From Zea mays (lineage: Eukaryota > Streptophyta > Magnoliopsida > Poales > Poaceae): DNA of 64,000 nucleotides. The notes under the pieces were generated by a model. The model was not told the origin of the DNA and made no database searches. It was given only the letters and a program-made list of their open reading frames with translations. Location of the stretch: contig NC_050096.1 of assembly GCF_902167145.1 (NCBI RefSeq), positions 270,776,622 through 270,840,621 on the forward strand, read 5' to 3'. How positions within the stretch are numbered: position 1 is the first letter of the stretch; each line of letters begins with the position of its first letter. The position numbers and the translations under genes are program-made. Of the stretch, positions 20,723-31,787 are shown in pieces.

Positions 20723-21095
20723 GGTTATGTTTGGTTGGAGAGTTAACTAGAATAGAACGACTTCATTTCGGTTTTTAAGAATGGAGTCATTTTATTCTGC
20801 GTTTAGCAAATAAAATAGAGTCACTCTATTTTTTTTGTTTGATTAAATAGTAGAATAGAGCGTAGCCGCTCCGTTCTTTATTTGGTTAGAGAGCCATATG
20901 AGTGTAGATGGGAGGAGAGGGAGGAGAGCGCTCGTATTCGGTCATTTTGGTGAAGCGAGAGCACATCAACTATTTATGGTAAATTTTTATATGGAGACTC
21001 CATGATCATTCCGCTCCTCTATTGTTGAAACCAAACATTCAGAAAACAGAAATGAAGTTGTTCTATTTTCCTCCACTCCTCAACTAAACACACCC
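20723..21095. mobile_element. Tourist-like MITE, 373 bp
   Basis: Terminal repeats GGTTATGTTTGGTTGGAGAG and, inverted, GGGTGTGTTTAGTTGAGGAG are flanked by TTA at 20720-20722 and 21096-21098. The interior AGAATAGAACGACTTCATTT is mirrored near 21040-21070. It fits a PIF/Harbinger-derived MITE. Confidence 0.8.
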
Positions 21096-21370
21096 TTAGT
21101 ATCATGAATTGTTTGGTTCCATGGATTAAAAGAACAGTCCCCCTATTTTAGTCTCATGTAGTTTATAAATTGCTAAACGGTGGTCTCATATCCTTTGAAA
21201 AAACCGATTGATGGCTAGAGGGTACACAACACTTAACATAACTTGTTACACGAAGATGTGGCCTTAATATGCAATACTCACTCTTAATCTAACAAGAGTA
21301 CTCCTATACAAAAACTAGGAGCAAAGTTAGCAACTAGCAAACCAAACAAGCAAGCTGACATAATGTTTTT

Positions 21371-21549
21371 GGGGTTTTTATGGTGGTGCCCTCGGTTTTG
21401 CTGGTGTGCTCATTTTTACCTTAGTTGTGTTTTTTGCTCAGTTTTGCCCTTCCAGTGCTATAGAACAGAAGGGCAAAACTGAGAAAAAACACAACTAAGG
21501 GTAAAAATGAGCACACCAATAAAACCGAGGGCACCACCATAAAAACACC
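21371..21549. mobile_element. Mutator-type MITE forming a near-perfect hairpin
   Basis: Arms of roughly 80 bp (GGTTTTTATGGTGGTGCCCT at the left, AGGGCACCACCATAAAAACA at the right) enclose a short loop near 21455-21470. A 9-bp direct repeat AATGTTTTT flanks the unit at 21362-21370 and 21550-21558, the size made by Mutator-like transposases. Transcription would give a long double-stranded stem suited to Dicer-like processing. Confidence 0.75.
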
Positions 21550-21631
21550 AATGTTTTTTCTCCCAACCTTCGATCGCTTATGGACAATGTACTCCCCGTT
21601 ATGGCGGGTCCAAAGGATCGTCACTCATTCA

Positions 21632-21885
21632 CAATCTCAGTAAGCTCTCAATCTTGGTTCTAACACGAGTGTTTGCCTATTAACCCGTCCATCAACTAGG
21701 TGCTCTAACATTCACATTCAAATATAATGCCCAAATTTCGGGTAACCGATTATGATATCAGAAATAAATTCAGGTTTTGTTTGTTGCTATCCGAAAGAGA
21801 AATTCGGGATTCGGCTATTTCGGTTTTGGATTCAGGTTTCGGGTTTTTTCTCAGACCTACATGTATCATGCACGTGAGAGAGATA
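21632..21885. repeat. Left copy of a direct repeat flanking the Harbinger derivative
   Basis: This copy begins CAATCTCAGTAAGCTCTCAA and ends CACGTGAGAGAGATA. It matches 25916-26109 over most of its length, including AACACGAGTGTTTGCCTATT and TGCACGTGAGAGAGATA, with an insertion of about 60 bp in the left copy around 21755-21825. Confidence 0.8.
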
Positions 21886-22085
21886 TTCCGGCTGTTTGGT
21901 TTCTGTATTTGAGCGTGCAAGGCCCATGAGGTGCAGCATCTCGGCGGCCCGTTTTGTTTGGATACCTGGATACAGTTTTGGACCAGGCTCTGTGCATGCA
22001 AATTACCGGTCTCAGCCTGGCTCGCTAGAAACGGACGAAATCCGCGTTCGTCGGGAGCCTGGTTGTGCTCATTCACTCGCGCATC

Positions 22086-22400
22086 CGCTCGAGCGGGCGA
22101 ACCCCCGCTAGGGTTTGCTGTCAACGCCCTCGCTCGTCGCCGTCACTCGCCGCTCTCCCTCTCCGATCTCCACTCGCCCTCGAGCTCTCCCTCTCTCCCT
22201 CGAGCTCCCCCTCCGCTGTTGAGGCTTCTCCTTCCAGGTGGAGGTTTCGCTCGAGCGGGCGAACCCCCCTGCTAGGGTTTGCTGTCAACGCCCTCGCTCA
22301 TCGTCGTCACTCGCCGCTCTCCCTCTCCGATCTCCACTCGCCCTCGAGCTCTCCCTCGAGCTCTCCCTCCGCTGTTGAGGCTTCTCCTTCCAGGTTTCGT
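22086..22400 (+). repeat. 162-bp tandem duplication in the element leader
   Basis: TCGAGCGGGCGAACCCC followed by GCTAGGGTTTGCTGTCAACG starts at 22089 and again at 22251. The following CT-rich block (CCGATCTCCACTCGCCCTCG) is also repeated. It probably represents a duplicated promoter or leader segment. Confidence 0.8.
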
Positions 22401-22417
22401 CAAAAGGTAACGAGGTT

Positions 22418-22698
22418 TGAGTACCATCTCTTGCCCTCTCCCTCCGTTGTTGAGCTCGTCTTCTAGATCTGATAATCTTGAGTACCATCTCTTGTCCTCT
22501 TCCCCTGTCACGATTTCTTCGTCTAGATCTAAGAATCTTGAGTACTAATTTTAGGGTTGAGTACCATCTCTTGTGGTTGTGTACATCCTGTTTTTCCCCT
22601 GCCACGATGTTCTCTAGATCTTGCTGCTTGTCCGTTTGCTGCGTTGTTACAGTAGGTTGAGTACCATCTCTTGTGGTTGTGTACCATCTCTTGATGTG
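22418..22698 (+). repeat. Interspersed GAGTACCATCTCTTG motif
   Basis: The 15-base motif occurs at about 22418, 22480, 22559 and 22659. A variant GTGTACCATCTCTTG lies at 22679. Spacing is irregular (20 to 100 bp). Function is unknown; local duplication is likely. Confidence 0.65.
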
Positions 22699-23039
22699 AT
22701 TGGCGTTTGAAACGGATTGTGCCTGCCTGCCCTGCTAAGATCTTGTTCAGCATTTTAAAACTGCCATGTGCAAGCTCCAAGCTGCTAGCTATCACTGATT
22801 ATTTTTGTCATACCTATTGTTCCATGACTCTGATTGATGTATTTTGCCATTGGTGAACCAGTGGTTTGTGAGATTTGAACTGAAGGAAACACACACCTCT
22901 GTTTGACTATTGCTACAACCACTGGCTTAGATGTTAGTTTGTGCTATGCGCCCGCATCCGCATCAGCTCAAAATAAAATTCAACTCAAAATAAGATTTTT
23001 ATACTGTATTTGCTTTATAAAATTCATGTTAGACACTTC

Positions 23040-23340
23040 ATGGTCTATTCTGTTAATTGGAGCTTAATATTATCTTGTCACTGTCTATTCTTTTAATTGG
23101 AGCTTAATGTTACCTTGTCACTGTCTATTCTGTTATTTTAAGCTAAATATGAGCATAATGTTACATATTTAAGCTGTCTATTCTGTTACACACTGTTACA
23201 TACTGTCTATTCTGTTACATATTGTCTATTCTGTCTATTCTGTTATTTGGAGCTTAATGTTACCTTTGTCACTGTCTATTCTATTATTTTAAGTTGAATG
23301 TTACCTTGTCATTGTTATTTCTGTTATTTTGAGCTGAATG
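23040..23340 (+). repeat. Degenerate minisatellite CTGTCTATTCTGTTA
   Basis: Units containing GTCTATTCTGTTATTT and GAGCTTAATGTTACCTTGTC recur about eight times with indels. It lies upstream of the transposase remnant and may be intronic. Confidence 0.65.
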
Positions 23341-23691
23341 CTACCTTGAATGTCTAAGATGGGTGAACTATTGTTGCAACTTGTTGTTCTCATACTTGTT
23401 TAAGTCTCTGAGCTATCAATTAATGGTATGTGATGATTCAATGCCTCTAGGTGGCGCATCTCTTGTATGTCGCAGTCGTGGCTCGTGTAAAAATTTGTTA
23501 TCATATATTTGCAACTGGCACATCACTATGATAAAAATGTTATTTTCTGAGCTATAGATCAATGTTCTATGATGCTAGTGTGCCTATGAGCTATAGATCA
23601 ATGTTCTATGAAATTCCTTTTTAGCAACTAGCACAGTACATGTGAGCCAACTTAGACCTCTAATCTCCTTTTCTATTTTATTACTCTAGCA

Positions 23692-24569
23692 ATGGATCCT
23701 ACTATTGCACGTCGGCGGCTAATTGCAAAGGCCGTGGTACTTGTAGCAGTTATGTCAGCCTGGTTGGATGCATGGTTGAGGTACCGACTGCATGCTAGGA
23801 GGTCTATCACTTATGGCTCAATGCACCAAAGAGACCAAGAGAGACAAAACAACCTGAGGTTTATTTATGAATCCACTGATGTTGAGTGTGTTGACTTACT
23901 TAGGATGAGAAGAGTCCCTTTTATGCAGTTGTGTGACCTTTTTCGCACTAGGCAACTATTGAGAGATAGTATTCATAGCTCAGTAGAGGAGCAGGTTGCC
24001 ATGTTTTTACATGTGGTAGGTCATAACCAAAGGTTTAGAGTTGTACACATGACCTTTAGAAGGTCTATTGAGACCATCATCAGATACTTCAGGGAAGTAT
24101 TGTATGTTGTTGGTGAACTGAGAAATGAAATGATCTTGCCACCTTCAACTGCTACACCAACCAAAATTAGAGATAGCCACAGATGGTACCCCTATTTCAA
24201 GGTCAGCCATCCAAACACACCACTACTGTTGATAAGGGTACCCCTGGTGACTCCATTGATACCAAGCCTATGTCCAACTTAGGGAAGAGGAAGAGGTACA
24301 TGACTGATGAAGATGTTGTTGTGTTCAATGGGATGAAAGAGGATGTATCTGATGTTGTTGCTGCTGTCCGTGAAAGCATCCATGCTGAAGCAGCACCTGG
24401 GATCTACAATGTTGTAATCAACTGTCCTGGGTTCTCTAGGGAGGCTCTCATGTATGCCCTAAACCACATGATGGAGCACAAGGCCACCTCCCTGGTGTTC
24501 CTGGACATGACTCCTGATGATCGTGACCTATGGCTCAAGACTTTCCTAGCCAAGCACTACCACAACTGA
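23692..24569 (+). pseudogene. HARBI1-like transposase start fused to ORF1 end
   Basis: From 23692 the frame reads MDPTIARRRLIAKAVVLVAV, then TDVECVDLLRMRRVPFMQLC, VEEQVAMFLHVVGHNQRFRV and LPPSTATPTKIRDSHRW. This is the N-terminal part of plant HARBI1-type nucleases, ending at YPYFK near 24201. The catalytic DDE domain, which should follow, is absent. From about 24205 another frame reads SNLGKRKRYMTDEDVVVFNG to HKATSLVFLDMTPDDRDLWL and stops at 24569. That is the C-terminal region of the companion Myb-like ORF1 protein. An internal deletion has therefore joined the two genes of the element and removed the catalytic centre. Neither product can be functional as a transposase. Confidence 0.8.
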
Positions 24570-25179
24570 TCTGATCTGTCTATCCTATTCCTATATAATG
24601 CTTAAGAACAGATATGATACACTTGCGCGGATCTGTCTGTCCTTTTATGCTGTTTAAGAACAAATGTGCTACACTTGATGTATTCTCTATATCCTATATG
24701 GTACTTAAGAACAGATATGCTACATTTTCATAGAATAATGATGTTTCCCTGAGTTCTATGGATTAATTTGAGTTCTATGGATTTCCTTATTTGAGAATAG
24801 ATATGCTACACTTGAATAGAACAATGATGTTTTTCTGAGTTAGATTAACCTGAGTTCTATGCATTTCCTTATTTGAGAAGAGATATGCTACACTTGTATA
24901 GAACAATGGTGTTTCTTGAGTTCTATGCATTTCCCTGTTGGCTTGTTTATTGGTCTATTTGTAGACCTGTTTGCTGGCCTGTTTGCTGGCCTGTTTGCTG
25001 GTTAAGAAATGATATCTTTTGATGATTAAGAACTGATATTATACTCTTGTTCTTACAATAATTGACGAGTTTGGTATGTGCCTATGATGCTAACCTTGTA
25101 TGCAAAAAAGTGGTCAATGAAAGCTGAGGCTAATCTTCTTTGTTGGATCAAAGAAACAAGTGTAAATTGGTTTCATAAT

Positions 25180-25760
25180 TTGTACACTGCAGTGAGTAAC
25201 TTCATAGTAGCTGATAATTTAATATTAGCTGTTAGTAGCTTGATAATTTGATAGTAGTTGTTAGTAGCTTCATAGTAGCTTGATAATTTGATAGTAGCTG
25301 ATAGTAGCTTAATAATCTGATATTAGCTTGATAATTCATAGTAGCTTAATGATATCTGTTGATGATTTGATAGTAGCTGATAGTAGCTTAATGATATATG
25401 TTGATGATTAAGATCTGTTTTAGCTAGGTATTACTTGTAATTCATAGTAGCTTGATAATCTGATAGTAGCTTCATAATCTGTTGAGCAACTTACAAGTGT
25501 TCTTGTATTAACAGAAATCCTGTATTAACAGTGAAAAATGATAACAAAAATCCTGTAGCACTTGTAGTTCTGATAGTAGCTTCATAATCTATCAAGCTAC
25601 TATGAATACATGTGTTCATAATATACAGGATTATGTATTAACACTTGTAATTATATACAGAAATCCTGATATACATGATAGTAGTTCTGATAGTAGCTTC
25701 TGATAGTAGCTTCATAATCTATCAACTTACTATCTGATTTGTAATTATATACAGGATTAT
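25180..25760 (+). repeat. AT-rich tandem repeat of TAGTAGCTTGATAATCTGA units
   Basis: Variants of GATAGTAGCTTGATAATTTG recur many times, with AGTAGCTTCATAATCTATCA forms in opposite arrangement near 25580 and 25720. It forms the 3' part of the Harbinger derivative. Confidence 0.7.
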
Positions 25761-25915
25761 GTATTAACACTTGTAGTTTCATTTCTATATACATGTGTTC
25801 TTGTATTAACAGAAATCATGTAGCACTTACAAGTGTGTTCTCATATCCTTTGAAAATGTGCAGTAAACTAATGATTATAAGTATAATTGTCTCATAAATT
25901 CTTTTTGCCAACAAC

Positions 25916-26109
25916 CAATCTCAGTAAGCTCTCAAATATTGGTTCTAACACGAGTGTTTGCCTATTAACCCGTCCATCCACTAGGTGCTCTAACATTCAC
26001 ATTCAAATATAATGCCCAAATTTCGGATAACCGACCGATACCCGAAATAAATTCGGGTTTCGGGTTTTTTTTGCTCAGGCCTACATGTATCATGCACGTG
26101 AGAGAGATA
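25916..26109. repeat. Right copy of the direct repeat
   Basis: This matches 21632-21885. It is interrupted or shortened between GATAACCGAC and GGGTTTCGGG. After it, sequence continues to the mariner element. Confidence 0.8.
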
Positions 26110-26671
26110 CTGAGTATCTGCCAGACCGCCATCATCACCGTGAAACATCAAACATGTATTGATGTGCATGTGCATACGTGACGATATATGGATGGAGAGA
26201 GGGCGACCGGGACCAATAATAATAAAGAGAAGGGCCGGCTCCTTGTGGAGTCGGAGTCGTGCATCGCGTGCTACTTACTCCCTCCGTCCACGAACGTTGG
26301 GCGTTCTAAAGATTCTAAGACAGATTAGCACCTCTACCAAAAGACGCATGTACCCTTGTTTTTTTGTTTGATTACAAGGTTGGAGTAATTACAATTAAAG
26401 CTAATTACAATCTACAGCAGCAGTATCCAAGCGACTTGCACCCCTGCAGAAGCATTTTCTGGCGCCAAAAAATGTCCACATCCCTCCTTGGCGCCAAGCG
26501 ACTTGCACCTCTGTTAGCCATAAAAAATGAAAAGTTTTCAGAAAAGTTTCACATGGCGCCAGTTGCTTTTGCCAAAATCAGAAAACTTTGACATGGCGCC
26601 CAACAACCTGTACATAAAGCTGCTGCAACCTGCCACAAGCCGCCAACACCACCCAAGCGTAAAGAGACACC

Positions 26672-28580
26672 ATGCCTTTGCTACCTGATCTAAATCATTC
26701 TGCATCCGTACCTGATCTAAATCAAGCTGCACAAAGCGACACCCAAGATATTAGCTCTTCTATCCCTGGTAAGTTCATCATAAACCAGCAACGAACATTA
26801 GCTCAGCTCATTCCATTGTTTGCACCATTTGAAAACAGCATGATCATTTTAGAACATTATCTTTTTTGATCAATGCATTTATTTGTTGTAGAAAATGATG
26901 GACAACACTTACCTGATCTCAATGAGCCAACACAAGGTACAACTGGTTTTAGCATAAATATCAGTTGCAAAAATACAATTGATATTTTTTTCATTCCATT
27001 TTTCATGTAGAAAACGATGGACAACACTTACCTGATCTCAATGAGCCCTTGAACCCATTTGAAAACCAGCAAGTCCATATAGGTGGTCCTCCCAATAGAA
27101 GAAGAGGTACTTCAATTAGTATTTGAGTCATCAAATTTAGAATTTAACAGCATCTAAAAATCAGTATGACAAAAAAAAGTCCGTACAAATGCAGGCAGAG
27201 GAAGTAGAGGAAAAAATTTAAGCAAGCAAGTTCGGGATGATATATATAAACATTTACTAGCTGATAGCAACCAAGGGAAAAAGAAGAAGTATTCCACTCG
27301 GACTGTTGCTACAAAATTCGGTTGTAGCATGAGGACTGTGCAACGCATATGGGACAGGGCAGATACATGTATACAAGCTGGCTTACCAGTTAATGTTGGG
27401 TCATTTATACCACTAAATTGTGGCCTAAAAAGACTAGAAGCTGATCTAACACCCATTGCTAGTATCCCTCTTAATGAGAGGAGTACAATTCGGTCTGCGT
27501 GTGAAAAACTTGGGATGAAAAAAAGCACGTTTCATAAAAGGTTCAAGGAAGGTCACCTGCGTAGGCACTCTAATAGTTTGAAACCACTACTAAAAGAAGA
27601 AAACAAGATGGATCGACTGCGATGGTGCATATCTATGGTACACGAGGGCACTTTGCAAAACGAACCAAAATTCAGTTGTATGGACAATATTATTCACGTG
27701 GACGAGAAGTGGTTCAACATGACAAAGAAATCTAGAAATTTTTATATGCTGCCAGAAGAACAGGACCCCTACCGAACCGTGCAGAATAAGAATTCTATAG
27801 ATAAGGTCATGTTTCTTGCAGCAGTTGCACGTCCACGCTTTGACAATGAAGGTAATTGTACATTTGATGGGAAAATAGGAATATGGCCCTTCGTTAGAGA
27901 GGTATATTTACCATTTTCAGGTTTATGCCATTAATTGTTGCTAATCTAAGTCATGTTAACCTAACCTTGTGTGTGTACATGCAGGAACCTGCTCAAAGAA
28001 CAAGCAAACATAGACCAAAAGGTACCCTTGTCACAGTCTATTAATGTAGACCGAACAACAATGAGGTCCTATTTTATTTCGAAGCTGCTACCGTCAATTG
28101 TTGCAAGGTGGCCTATGTTTGATCGTGAGAGGACAATCTGGATACAGCAGGATAATGCAAGGACTCATGTTCCACCAAATGATTTAGAATTTCAAGCTGC
28201 TGTAGCTCAAACGGGTCTTGACATCCAGATTTTTTTACCAACCTTCAAACTCTCCAGATATGAACATTTTGGATTTGGGATTCTTTTCTTCTCTACAGTC
28301 TCTAACTCACAGGAAATCATGTAGGAATATTGATGAGCTGATAAAGAATGTGGACAAGGAGTACAATGATTACAACCCTAAGATTCAAAATAGGGTATTC
28401 TTGTCACTTCAATCGTGCATGGTTGAGGTGATGAAGATTGATGGAGGAAATCGGTACAATGTTCCACATATGAACAAGGAAAGATTAGAGTCTTTGAACA
28501 TTCTACCAAAATCCCTAGACTGTCCATTTGATCTATATGAAAGGGTGCTGCAGATCGTGACCAACCAGCAACAAGCATGA
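26672..28580 (+). pseudogene. Mariner-like (DD39D) transposase, frameshifted
   Basis: Exons 26672-26768, 26892-26936, 27011-27106, 27195-27901 and 27985-28580 can be joined. Exons 2 and 3 are near duplicates (NDGQHLPDLNE in each). A helix-turn-helix region follows (STRTVATKFGCSMRTVQRIW). The catalytic residues are visible: HVDEKWF, IQQDNARTH and NILDLGFF, with 39 residues between the second and third aspartates, the plant DD39D signature. Exon 5 opens as EPAQRTSKH in the spliced phase but meets TAA at 28042; the conserved reading resumes one frame over. It shifts again in the T-run at 28230-28236 before NSPDMNILDLGFF. Two frameshifts in the catalytic domain imply that no active enzyme is made, barring sequencing errors. 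The stop is at 28578. Confidence 0.85.
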
Positions 28581-28851
28581 AGACATGAAATTTTAGCCAA
28601 ATTTGTATCTGTATGTATCAAGCAAATTTTGGCCAAATTTATGTCCTTATGTATCCAATCATTTGCACCCGAGTCATCATAATATTTTGTTGCTTGACTG
28701 ATGAAGTGAAAACAATTGAGGAAATACCCATGAGCTGCAGATTAACAACACAATCACATGAAACATATCCTACTAACATGAACGACCGAGTACCAGAAAT
28801 TAACGACATGTTCGATAGATTAACTGTCTACTATCAACATCCACAACATGA

Positions 28852-29289
28852 TTACTTGTTCTCCTTTGATGTCGCTTCATCACTTTCTTCGCTGGACGCG
28901 GCTGGATCCCCTTGTTCCTCCGCATCTGCTTTCTTCTCCCCTTGCTTGGACGCCGGTTGAACCACATCTTCACTTGCTGCCGCACGACCACCCTCTTCTT
29001 TGACCCCAACCTGACCCCCATCTGCCTTCTCTTCTTCAACCACAGTATTATCAGACAGATCCACCTCGTCGGGATCCCAAAGCTTCGCACCTCGGCGTTG
29101 CCCCTTTCTGATGTATGGGTAGTAGAGGATGTGGTGGCGGATGGGGTTGCGGGGAGCCTTGCGGGCAGCACGACGACGACCTCCCCGAGCTTTCCTTGCT
29201 GCGACAGCCGCCGGAGACCGAAACGCCCAACTCGGATCGGACTCCGAGCTGGAGGACCGAGCGTTGCTGCTCCCCTGTTCGTCGTCCAT
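28852..29289 (-). CDS. Antisense ORF inside the mariner-like element, unknown
   Basis: An uninterrupted 145-codon frame runs convergent to the transposase, between its stop codon and the right terminus. The product starts MDDEQGSSNARSSSSESDPS, has a basic centre (ARKARGGRRRAARKAPR), a tyrosine-rich HHILYYPYIRKGQRRGAKLW, and an acidic, lysine-rich tail ending SEESDEATSKENK. I do not recognise it, and plant mariner elements usually encode only transposase. It could be a captured host exon, an accessory gene or chance. The GC-rich sequence between 29289 and the terminus could serve as its leader. Codon-level evidence of selection is not available. Confidence 0.4.
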   Translation of the reverse strand: MDDEQGSSNARSSSSESDPSWAFRSPAAVAARKARGGRRRAARKAPRNPIRHHILYYPYIRKGQRRGAKLWDPDEVDLSDNTVVEEEKADGGQVGVKEEGGRAAASEDVVQPASKQGEKKADAEEQGDPAASSEESDEATSKENK

Positions 29290-29596
29290 GCGAAAGCGCC
29301 GAGCGTCGCTGCTCGTCGTCCGAGCTGGAGGACCGAACGTCGCTGCTCGCCGTCCGTCTCCTGGTCCTGGGACTGGGAAGAGGTGGCGATTTTGTGGAGA
29401 AGTGAGGGAGGCGGCGGCGTAGGGAAGAGGCGAACGCGAGGAGCTTTTATCCAGAATTGGCTTCGTGTGGGGAATTGGAACGGACTGGCCGAGGGAAGCA
29501 GTCTTGGGTAGTAGACGCCTCGGCTCCGTTAGCGTCAAACGCTGGTGGAATTGTTAGCTGGGCCAAAACGTCCAACGTTCGTGGACGGAGGGAGTA

Positions 29597-31281
29597 TATT
29601 ATAATAAAGTCTCTACAGAAGCATGCGACGTATCGACAAACGAAAGGGGATATAGGGATACGTGATTGATATATACACTGTGTCTCTCTGTTTGTGTATT
29701 TATCTATCTATCAATCTATTTTGTTTTGTTTTGGACTGGAACTAACAGCGTGTATATATCTACCACACCGCCGTCTTGCGTATCTATCTATCTGTCTGTC
29801 TGACTGAAGCTGACACATCGCATCTCTGTTGTGATTATGAAAATACTACTCGTGCGTTGTTGCAGCTGTCTTCTTGAATGTATCCATCCATCCAGTGGAT
29901 TCCAATGACTCAGTCACGCCCTCGCCTGGAACGACGTGCGTTTAATTGCTCATAAACTAATCACAGACGCCGCCATGACGGGCAACCGTACCACAGGAAA
30001 GTAGGAAACCTGCCCGTGTCACCGGTCAGAACGATCGCGCAGGGGCAGAGAATACCTTGCGATGGCCTCGATTGTACCATACGCTGACGCCTCGGTTTTC
30101 GAATATTTGTTTACTAATTTATTTTTATACTAAAACGCGATAAAATAAAATAAAACGGAGATGATGACATTTATTTTTTTAAGCATGTGGGAAGAAGTCG
30201 TCGACAATAATCAAGGCTAGCGCCTGGCACAACCACATATATGCCCTTCTAGATTACAGAAAACAGTAGCCATGCTTTCAGCAGATTTCGTTTTTTTTTC
30301 TTTCGGACCCTGCTAGGCTGCAATACACATCAGATTGTACAACTAGTTTAAATTAACAAGTATTAGGTTATCTTCGGTAGATCGGTTTTAAACTTTACTA
30401 TGTAAACAGTGTCATATAGTCATCTACAGTTTTATGTACCTTATTTTATATAATCCACTGAAGACAACATTATTAGTTTATCAGATCACACAGGACCTAC
30501 ACAGTAACACTGGCTGCAAACGTGACTTACTCTTCGGATTTGGAACAGTATTCCTCCGGTCCGAAAAAAAGACAGTGTGATTAATAATGATCAATAAAAT
30601 ATTGAAACAGTTCGGAAACTAATCGTGCCTTGTGAAGCGGGGAGAAAAGGACAACATGAAGAAGGCACGTGGGGGGTTTGACGATTAGCCTTTTAACCTT
30701 TCCCTTTCACGCGGCAACAAAACCTTTCCTTTATTTTCACACGAGTCTATTTCAGGAATTTAGAGTCGATTAATAATGTCTTCCTTTATTTTGTTTCACT
30801 CACTTCATCCGTCTCAAAATATATGATTTTATAGAATTCAACACTTCAGAGGTCAGCGTCATTATATGTGGATAATGCATTAGAGCAGTCCCAACCCTTC
30901 ACGTCATCTAGTTTCTATATCATTAATTTAGCTACCACATGAGCAATCTGGTGACATAGCAAGAAAATTAATGAAAAAGGAGAGGAAATGGTTTCCTCTA
31001 TGAGAAATCAGGTCTACACGTGCAACAAAGACCCAAGAAACCATTGTTTTGGTGTTGGGGGTGAGCATCCGGTTTCTATCTGTGGAGCTCACACGCATCT
31101 CATTGGTCGCACCGTTACATTCACATTTATTACGACACCAAAACAAAATATTAGCGTTGGACCTTATAGTTTCTACAACGGGTCGTTTGGATCCCTTCAT
31201 TTTAGAGAAATTGGTATTCACTCAATAAAGTAACCTATTTAGCTCGGAATTTTATATTCCACCATTTTCCAAAGTTCAGAT
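29597..31281. other. Intergenic region between mariner and gypsy elements
   Basis: No gene is found. Short (TCTA)n-like microsatellites lie at 29700-29810. A probable decayed MITE begins at about 30882 (AGAGCAGTCCCAACCC), a start common to grass MITEs, and may extend to about 31190. The remainder is unremarkable. Confidence 0.5.
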
Positions 31282-31787
31282 ATAAGTGTCGGGGACCATA
31301 ATTAGGGGTACCCTCAAGACGCCTAATTCTCAGCTGGTAACCCCCATCAGCATAAAGCTGCAAAGGCCTGATGGGTATGATTAAGTCAGGGATCGGTCCA
31401 CACGAGTGACTCGATCACGCTTCACCCGAGCCTAGCCTCGGCCAAGGGCAGCCGACCTCGAGAGACTTCCGTCTCGCCCGAGGCCCCCCTTTTTACGGCG
31501 GACACATCACCGGCTCGCCCGAGACCTTGGCTTCGCTCAGAAGCAACCCTGACTAAATCGTCACACCGACTGACCAAGTTGCAGGAGCATTTAACGCAAA
31601 GGTGGCCTGACACCTTTATCCTGACGCGCCCCCCCCCCCCCCCCCGGCAGAGCCGAAGTGACCGCCGTCACTCCACCGCTCCACTGACCAGTCTGACAGA
31701 AGGACAGCGCCGTCTGCGCCACTCCGACTGCAGTGCCACTCGACAGAGTGAGTCTGACAGGCAGTCGGGCCCTGCCAAAGGCGCCAT

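Larger units (their letters stand above)
21886..25915 (+). mobile_element. Harbinger deletion derivative between direct repeats
   Basis: The left edge reads TTCCGGCTGTTTGGTTTCTG, similar to PIF/Harbinger termini, directly after the left direct repeat. Inside are a GC-rich leader with tandem repeats, the start of a HARBI1-type transposase, the end of an ORF1 protein, and a long AT-rich tail. I could not find a matching right terminus before the second direct repeat, so that end may be lost. Boundaries are therefore taken from the flanking repeats. Confidence 0.55.
26278..29594 (+). mobile_element. Mariner-like element, complete with TIRs (3317 bp)
   Basis: The left end CTCCCTCCGTCCACGAACGT and the right end, read inverted, are identical over at least the first 23 bases. 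TA flanks both sides (26276-26277 and 29595-29596). These termini are those of Stowaway MITEs, and the interior carries a plant mariner transposase gene, so this is a full-length relative able in the past to mobilise Stowaway elements. Several Stowaway MITEs lie in this window. The transposase is now frameshifted. Confidence 0.9.

Noticed and set aside
21896..22466. Open frames in the leader of the Harbinger derivative
   Set aside because: They arise from a 162-bp duplicated CT-rich block and show no conserved domain.
28912..29511. Plus-strand 199-codon ORF opposite the mariner antisense ORF
   Set aside because: It is hydrophobic and arginine-rich without pattern and reads through the element terminus; the minus-strand frame is more protein-like.
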